From: Dermatemys mawii
Taxonomy: Eukaryota; Chordata; Testudines; Dermatemydidae
Direction of reading: 5' to 3'
Assembly (NCBI GenBank): GCA_007922305.1
Contig: ML677330.1
Coordinates: 399,109 to 463,108, forward strand
DNA length: 64,000 bases
The position numbers and the translations under genes were made by a program. Under the pieces are notes generated by a model. That model made no database searches. It saw only the letters and a program-made list of their open reading frames with translations, and was not told where the DNA came from. This document shows, piece after piece, positions 61,301 to 64,000 of this stretch (its first letter is position 1; every line of letters starts with the position of its first letter).

Positions 61301-63978
61301 TGCTGTAATGCATGGTAAGTAAAGAACATATTAAGAAGCTTGTGAATTATCTGTTTACTCCCTTTGAAATGACTGTACCAAAAATCTTTTGAATTTTGTA
61401 CTACCTTTCCCCTCTGTTTTAAAAAAAGAGTATTAATGGCTTAATTTGCAATATAATGAATGTTGTTTTTTTTTTAAAGTCTGCAATAGCAGAAACTTAA
61501 GTGAAATAAATTGATCTTTTGTTTTGACAGATGATCTTTGGGTTGTTTCAAAGACTCTATACTTTGAACCCCTGGACACTTTCATTGCAAGTAGTGCTTT
61601 CTTTGGACCATCATCTAGCAATGAAGTTGAATTATTACCTCTGAAAGGCTATTATCCTTCAAATTGGTGCTCAAATAGTAAGTTTTATCCCAAAGCATTG
61701 TTTAATACATTAATAGACCAATACTTATAAGAAGTATCTGAGTAGGGATGAGGAATGGGGGAGTTATTTTTTTAAGTGTTACAGAAAGTGAACACTGCCA
61801 GTAGAGAGTAAATTAGAGTTGTTTTGTGAAAGTGACATTTATTATTTTCCAAATATTTCAAAAGTAAATTAGTTCCATCTCCCTTTTATGTTTTGTTCTT
61901 CTCCCCTCCACTCCAGCTTCAGTATCAGTTTGTTGTATTTGGTGGTGGTATTTTGGAAGGTGATACTAGAGGGTTTGCAGCATACCTTGAGCCAGGGGAA
62001 ATGGGTGCTAGAACAGAGGCACTCTTACAGAGAAGCCCAAGGAACAGCCAACATGGGGGAAAGCTCATGTTGGAGATTATGGTTTTTGGTTGCTGAAGTA
62101 ACAAATAAGCCAAGGAGGGAGTAAGTAGCAACTCTTCATAGTGCCACATGTGTTCTTTATGGAACAGGATAGAAGCCTTCACCTGTTGACACTATTTTGA
62201 TACAACTTTGAGTTTACACAAATACAGAATTCAAGGAATTATGTTTTCAATAGCTTTGTTAACCCAGGTACACTGCACATGCTTTATATACCAAGTTACT
62301 CATTTAATAGACTGAAGATTAATAAAATGTATCTCTGTACATATGTGCAGTATGCCCAAGCTAAACATTTCTATCATAGCCAGGCGCCCAAAATTCAGTC
62401 GGAGTTTTGCCCTGAGTGAGAACCACAGGATCGGGCCCTTAATTCTTCCATTCCCTGACTATTGTGTCTAGCTTTGCAATTTTAAATGTTTTAGTATAAA
62501 GATTCACATTTATTTATTTTCCTTTTAGGTTTTTTTTCTCTTCTTAAAATCTATCTGTGGCATTGAAGTAGAGCTATTTCATATCACTTTGGTCAATTAC
62601 AAAACCGAAAACCCTAACAGAGATGTTAACCTAAGCATGTCAAAAGAGACATTTAAATAGCTGATAATGTTATTGTAAGACACTAGATTTAAAAAACAAA
62701 TTCTTCATGGGGGTCTAGCTCCATAAACTTGAAATATTAAGCTTTAGCTATTTTTGTATTATCCATATGCAACAAAGTTTACATTTTCCCATATTAAAAA
62801 GTAGTTCTTCCTCCCCATTTGGTTAATTCAAAATAGCTTAATGGAATTTGCTAGTTCTTAAATACCTTTGAGCTGAAACCAAGCACAAAATGTTTTTCTA
62901 TTGTTTTTTAAGACTGCAGAAAGACTAAAGTGAAAATAGGTGTTGAGACTTTAATTGCAACATTCATTACTGCAGAAAAATGGAACAACTTTCAGATTGT
63001 GTGTGGGCTACTGTCAGAAGACATTGGAAGATGCTTAAATGTGAACTTTTGGTTTTGTTATCTTCACACTATTTTATTGTAGTTTTCATTGGGTAAAGGT
63101 TTTCATTGCAAATTAAGGATGTCTACACTGCAGTTAGACACCATGGCTGGCCCGTGACAGTTTACTCGAGTTAAGGGGCTATTTAATTGTAGTTTAGAAG
63201 TTCAGGCTTGGCTGGGACCTCCCACCTTGCAGGGGCCTTGAGTCTGTGTTCCAGTCTGAGTCTAAACAACTACACTGCAGTTGGACAGCCGCTTAGTCTG
63301 AGCCCCATGAGCACGAGTCACCTGGCATAAGCCAGCTGCAGGTGTCTAATTGTGGTATAGACATACCCTGAGTTTAATTGTTCTTCGCAGACACAGCCAT
63401 CACATGCTAAAAAGAAAGAATGAGCTATTTAGCTGGTCCAATATTGCTGTCTGTTATTGTAATTCATGCTTTGAAAGATAACTCTGCCTACAAGAGATTT
63501 TTACAAAATGGAAATGAAGCTGGTCTATTGATGAACAAACACTTTTTAAAAAAGTTAATCTCCTAAACTCCATAGCCAATGGAATAATTTCCTTAAAATA
63601 TTAGAGGAAATGCTGGAGATTTTGTATCCCGATTTCCATCCCTGAAGGATTGTCATGCCGGAGCTAGAAATCCCTCAAAATAATGGGCTTAAAGTACAAT
63701 CTCATTGATCTTTTGCTCTAGAATCATAGGTTAGACACTGTAAAGTATTCAGTTTGGCTTCTATTACAGAAGGGAAAGTTATTTAGTCAGCATTAGAAAT
63801 GAATTACTAGACTGTTTTCTGTGGCTGATCATACTTTGTAACGTCCTTTGTAATCTTTCCCAGTGATTGTTCATGCCTTGCTGGTTTGTAATGCTAGCAC
63901 TGAGCTCACAGCTTTGAGAAATATGCTGGAGTACTTCAATCCAGCTACTCTGCCACTAATGAAGTACCTACTAAAAAT
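37361..63978 (+). CDS. ZGRF1: ZGRF1, GRF-type zinc finger helicase (19 coding exons, 3' part outside window)
   Basis: ZGRF1 is a nuclear superfamily 1 helicase involved in recombination repair and interstrand-crosslink resistance (family knowledge). Exons are 37361-37381, 37475-37555, 37688-37744, 39285-39470, 40512-42864, 45364-45443, 47700-about 47744, 49828-49917, 50337-50522, 51293-51398, 51485-51570, 51774-51927, 52908-53584, 55622-55760, 56498-56685, 57088-57275, 59022-59161, 61531-61677 and 63864-63978. Phases agree throughout, except that the seventh exon needs a weak donor. About 1,680 codons are present. The N-terminal domain (LYTHQK..KVWQDG, VKPGDDLESDRYLI) spans exons 1-4. A large acidic, poorly conserved region follows, and the GRF finger is in exons 15-16. 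The helicase motifs lie beyond the right edge. Confidence 0.96.
37475..37555 (+). CDS. ZGRF1: ZGRF1 exon 2
   Basis: 81 bp, phase 0-0, acceptor AAATAAG and donor GTGAAA. It reads ILYTHQKTKKSKVWQDGVLK, then TSIGGNK, the start of the conserved N-terminal ZGRF1 domain. Confidence 0.95.
37688..37744 (+). CDS. ZGRF1: ZGRF1 exon 3
   Basis: 57 bp, phase 0-0, acceptor TTGATATAG and donor GTATTT. It reads ATLFDDRGQCLESVFVKCQ, a strongly conserved strand-helix of the N-terminal domain. Confidence 0.95.
38238..38865. repeat. GC-rich interspersed repeat
   Basis: About 630 bp in the third ZGRF1 coding intron, far more GC-rich than its surroundings. It runs from CACCTCCTGCTGGTTG and CAGCCTCTGGAGCACC to TTTAACCCTTTCAGGGCCAG. 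It shares GGGTTAAA-type text, in reverse, with the insertion at 25706. The 107-codon open frame inside is not considered a gene. Confidence 0.55.
39285..39470 (+). CDS. ZGRF1: ZGRF1 exon 4
   Basis: 186 bp, phase 0-0, acceptor CATCTAG and donor GTATGT. It begins VKPGDDLESDRYLITIE, completing the N-terminal domain, and ends VGLKRKHT in the conserved GLKRK motif. Confidence 0.96.
40512..42864 (+). CDS. ZGRF1: ZGRF1 exon 5, giant low-complexity exon
   Basis: 2,353 bp, phase 0 to 1, acceptor TATCTTAG and donor GTTAGG. It encodes about 784 residues rich in Ser, Glu, Asp and Asn with little predicted structure. It begins GFQGPCQVEKK and contains the conserved IRSKAQIIALLKSKQ helix. An acidic cluster (FDFSDTEDEVRE, about residues 535-550) follows later. 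Most of it is poorly conserved between vertebrates, but the uninterrupted frame, the flanking signals and the phase leave little doubt. Confidence 0.97.
42865..45363. other. ZGRF1 intron after the giant exon
   Basis: AT-rich. Short passages such as CCTGCATCACTGAAGACAAT (43345) and GAAGTCTTTACATGGACTTC (43704) suggest very old interspersed repeats. No gene seen. Confidence 0.5.
45364..45443 (+). CDS. ZGRF1: ZGRF1 exon 6
   Basis: 80 bp, phase 1 to 0, acceptor TTTTGTAG and donor GTAATT. It reads ARQQLAEVFYSEDMQTSYLY, then FDSPELV. An alternative donor three bases earlier would drop the final Val without changing the frame. Confidence 0.85.
45630..46641 (-). mobile_element. CR1 LINE, long 3' copy, left part
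   Basis: Begins GGCAATAAGGGACCACTAAA and CCATCTAGTTCTACCATCTG, a CR1 3' end reading on minus. It extends through GGAGGAAGATTCCTTCCTAA and into the distal UTR/ORF2 end. It is broken by a small hAT at 46642 and a Penelope fragment at 46886. Confidence 0.75.
46642..46761. mobile_element. hAT-Charlie-like MITE, 120 bp
   Basis: Flanked by an exact 8-bp duplication TTCTAGAA (46634-46641, 46762-46769). The terminal inverted repeats are CAGTGGTTTTCAG and TTGAAAACTACTA. It resembles the MER5-like group of non-autonomous elements. Confidence 0.85.
46762..47150 (-). mobile_element. CR1 LINE, continuation (interrupted by Penelope fragment)
   Basis: ATAGTATTTCAAATGAGGTC, TTAACAGTGTCTTGTACATG and, after the Penelope fragment, AGTGCATGATCTTGCATTTT continue the minus-strand CR1 that begins at 45630. 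Confidence 0.65.
46886..47019 (-). mobile_element. Penelope-derived single-ended fragment
   Basis: One half of the terminal sequence, from the tail ATCAGAGAGGTAGCCGTGTT to the ACTTCGTCGGATGCATGCG end, without an opposed partner. It interrupts an older CR1 copy, so it inserted later than that CR1. Confidence 0.72.
47160..47396 (+). mobile_element. CR1 LINE 3' fragment, plus orientation
   Basis: Reads GAAAGAAACTTCTCTTCTG and GACTAGATAGATCACTTGTC and ends with GATTCTTATGTTCC, the characteristic CR1 3' end. It lies back to back with the opposite-oriented CR1 to its left. Confidence 0.75.
47700..47744 (+). CDS. ZGRF1: ZGRF1 exon 7, uncertain 3' end
   Basis: The acceptor TTTAAACAG is good and the frame fits the previous exon: MPLRPQGKQYDILST. 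The next exon needs phase 0, and the only phase-0 donor before the in-frame TAA at 47784 is the weak ACA/GTGGAT. Without it the frame runs on through VDEPLKPLQIEWL to the stop. Either the weak donor is used, or the exon is skipped, or this is an alternative terminal exon, or the base sequence has an error here. Confidence 0.5.
47916..48020. repeat. degenerate tandem repeat, ATTCATGCTTAAA unit
   Basis: Five or six imperfect copies of a unit of about 17 bases related to ATATTCATGCTTAAAG, in the intron after ZGRF1 exon 7. Confidence 0.7.
49828..49917 (+). CDS. ZGRF1: ZGRF1 exon 8
   Basis: 90 bp, phase 0-0, acceptor TTTTGTTCAG and donor GTACAG. It reads QSSMNNEVEKSIAALLPIAP, then GQGTFDPQQK. The other two frames hit stops at once, which fixes the phase. 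Confidence 0.85.
50337..50522 (+). CDS. ZGRF1: ZGRF1 exon 9
   Basis: 186 bp, phase 0-0, acceptor GTTGTATAG and donor GTAAAA. It reads PVEFQGHQVQGSAASELVRR and on to SSSSIVTGLIQ without a stop. No known domain; part of the disordered central region. Confidence 0.85.
51293..51398 (+). CDS. ZGRF1: ZGRF1 exon 10
   Basis: 106 bp, phase 0 to 1, acceptor TTTTTTCTGAAG and donor GTAAGT. It reads SPGSRSLAEDDLNLITEDNF, then QKKSDFIEDPIPSAS. The AG eight bases downstream (CCCCAG) was rejected as acceptor because its phase-0 frame meets a stop. Confidence 0.85.
51485..51570 (+). CDS. ZGRF1: ZGRF1 exon 11 (NAGNAG acceptor)
   Basis: 86 bp from the first of two tandem acceptors (CAGCAG), or 83 bp from the second; donor GTGTGA. 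It reads (PA)MLNFTSSSSHSDFNLGL, then TQWTSWEPNK. The choice of acceptor adds or removes one Ala only. Confidence 0.85.
51774..51927 (+). CDS. ZGRF1: ZGRF1 exon 12
   Basis: 154 bp, phase 0 to 1, acceptor GCATGTAG and donor GTGAGA. It reads VFSSVQKVPSLNSDSMSPTP and ends SAYFF. The frame stays open for another 48 bases past the donor, but only this donor gives the phase the next exon needs. Confidence 0.82.
52908..53584 (+). CDS. ZGRF1: ZGRF1 exon 13
   Basis: 677 bp, phase 1 to 0, acceptor GCCTTATAG and donor GTGTGT. It begins with the R/I split codon and EESSCFGNGN, contains MPLVTLPPTEEIPDSEVYYS and ends LTHHGVIGGTQ. The open frame continues to 53815 past the donor, but that tail is intronic: it loses similarity and ends in a run of A. 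Confidence 0.92.
53585..55621. other. ZGRF1 intron, mostly unique
   Basis: Contains a run of 15 A near 53788-53802, otherwise unremarkable AT-rich sequence. Confidence 0.55.
55622..55760 (+). CDS. ZGRF1: ZGRF1 exon 14
   Basis: 139 bp, phase 0 to 1, acceptor TTTTTTTGCAG and donor GTATGG. It reads DISISELSFPSGDKVKCTNL and then KRQTYIPTMFQSY and FTAALT. This conserved helix region lies just before the zinc finger. Confidence 0.94.
56498..56685 (+). CDS. ZGRF1: ZGRF1 exon 15, first half of GRF zinc finger
   Basis: 188 bp, phase 1 to 0, acceptor TATGTGAAG and donor GTGCTG. It reads EQLNILLFEMSQKLHKALSK and, after a variable stretch, CNHRHPAKLVMVKKEGQNK. The Cys and His of CNH are the first two zinc ligands of the GRF finger. 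Confidence 0.95.
57088..57275 (+). CDS. ZGRF1: ZGRF1 exon 16, second half of GRF zinc finger
   Basis: 188 bp, phase 0 to 2, acceptor TTGTTCTAG and donor GTATAG. It reads GRLFYTCDAPKTDQCKFFKW, with the Gly-Arg-Phe-type signature and the last two Cys ligands, then IEEVNPGQLKSRPSLVLRDI. GRF fingers bind single-stranded nucleic acid (family knowledge). Confidence 0.97.
57276..59021. other. ZGRF1 intron after the zinc-finger exons
   Basis: No recognised repeat or RNA gene. The 105-codon open frame at 58174-58491 has no splice or family support. Confidence 0.5.
59022..59161 (+). CDS. ZGRF1: ZGRF1 exon 17
   Basis: 140 bp, phase 2 to 1, acceptor AAAAAAACAG and donor GTAAGT. It reads RAFDVQRKHCGKLKKLMIAN, then KLYLKLSRKEYSSVYSK. 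The acceptor has an A-rich rather than pyrimidine-rich stretch directly before it; a T-run lies about 30 bases upstream. Confidence 0.92.
60489..60727. repeat. palindromic MITE, same family as 6261
   Basis: Opens GTCTGTCTCTACACTGACAC, with paired TTTTGTCGTTAAAACTTTTG and AAAGTTTTAATGACAAAAAG, and a GGGAGAGCTC motif also present at 6261. The right end is joined to the hAT-like copy at 60734. Confidence 0.6.
60734..61043. mobile_element. hAT-like MITE, same family as 34630
   Basis: Begins CAGGGGTCAGCAATCTTTCA, ends GTTGCCTACCCCTG, with the same interior. The flanking 8-mers GCATAAAC and GTGTAGAC agree at five positions, as expected for an old insertion. Its left edge abuts another MITE at 60489. 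Confidence 0.82.
61531..61677 (+). CDS. ZGRF1: ZGRF1 exon 18
   Basis: 147 bp, phase 1 to 1, acceptor TTTTGACAG and donor GTAAGT. It reads DDLWVVSKTLYFEPLDTFIA, then SSAFFGPSSSNEVELLPLKG and YYPSNWCSN. This is a strongly conserved stretch between the zinc finger and the helicase core. Confidence 0.96.
61678..63119. other. ZGRF1 intron, mostly unique
   Basis: AT-rich intron before the MITE at 63120; nothing recognised except a short old-repeat-like passage at 62388-62440. Confidence 0.5.
63120..63364. repeat. palindromic MITE, GTCTACACTGCAGTTAGAC ends
   Basis: Terminal inverted repeats TGTCTACACTGCAGTTAGAC and TGTCTAATTGTGGTATAGAC enclose paired CCATGGCTGGCCCGTGACAG and CACCTGGCATAAGCCAGCTG segments. 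A common element type in turtle and crocodile genomes, by recollection. Confidence 0.75.
63864..63978 (+). CDS. ZGRF1: ZGRF1 exon 19, last in window
   Basis: 115 bp, phase 1 to 2, acceptor TCTTTCCCAG and donor GTAAGT. It reads MIVHALLVCNASTELTALRN, then MLEYFNPATLPLMKYLLK. The gene continues past 64,000. Confidence 0.95.
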
Positions 63979-64000
63979 GTAAGTATAAGTAAGCACTGTG

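Overview
This is a vertebrate genomic window, most likely from a turtle or another non-avian sauropsid. The coding regions are short exons with conventional GT-AG introns. The repeats are CR1 LINE 3' ends, hAT-like and other inverted-repeat elements, and a Penelope-like family that reads as reptilian. Species assignment is inference, since no database could be searched.

Two genes are arranged head to head around a CpG island at about 33.4-34.5 kb. LARP7 runs leftwards on the minus strand: eleven coding exons lie between 28,813 and 4,886, and all splice phases agree. They encode 569 codons covering the La motif, RRM1, the lysine-rich linker and the C-terminal RRM. The last short exon is not visible and probably lies left of base 1. 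ZGRF1 (C4orf21) runs rightwards on the plus strand: nineteen coding exons from 37,361 to 63,978 give the N-terminal ZGRF1 domain, one very large exon (40,512-42,864), the GRF zinc finger (exons 15-16) and the region leading to the helicase, which lies beyond the right edge.

The LARP7 intron between 12,609 and 17,018 carries, antisense to LARP7 and so on the plus strand, the whole embryonic-stem-cell microRNA cluster miR-302b, 302c, 302a, 302d and 367, in that order. Four hairpins look intact. miR-302c keeps its seed but has a nine-base block in place of three bases in its 3p arm, which is the most striking departure from the known family.

Introns are filled with mobile DNA. An internally deleted Penelope-like element with a GIY-YIG-type ORF lies at 20,297-21,123. 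Three short fold-back derivatives (5,081; 17,359; 32,014) and one single-ended copy (46,886) carry the same terminal sequence. This terminal sequence contains a hammerhead-ribozyme-like core, and its flanking stem shows compensatory change between copies. hAT-like elements with 8-bp target duplications, nested CR1 copies and several inverted-repeat MITEs account for much of the rest. No CRISPR, operon or other prokaryotic features are present.
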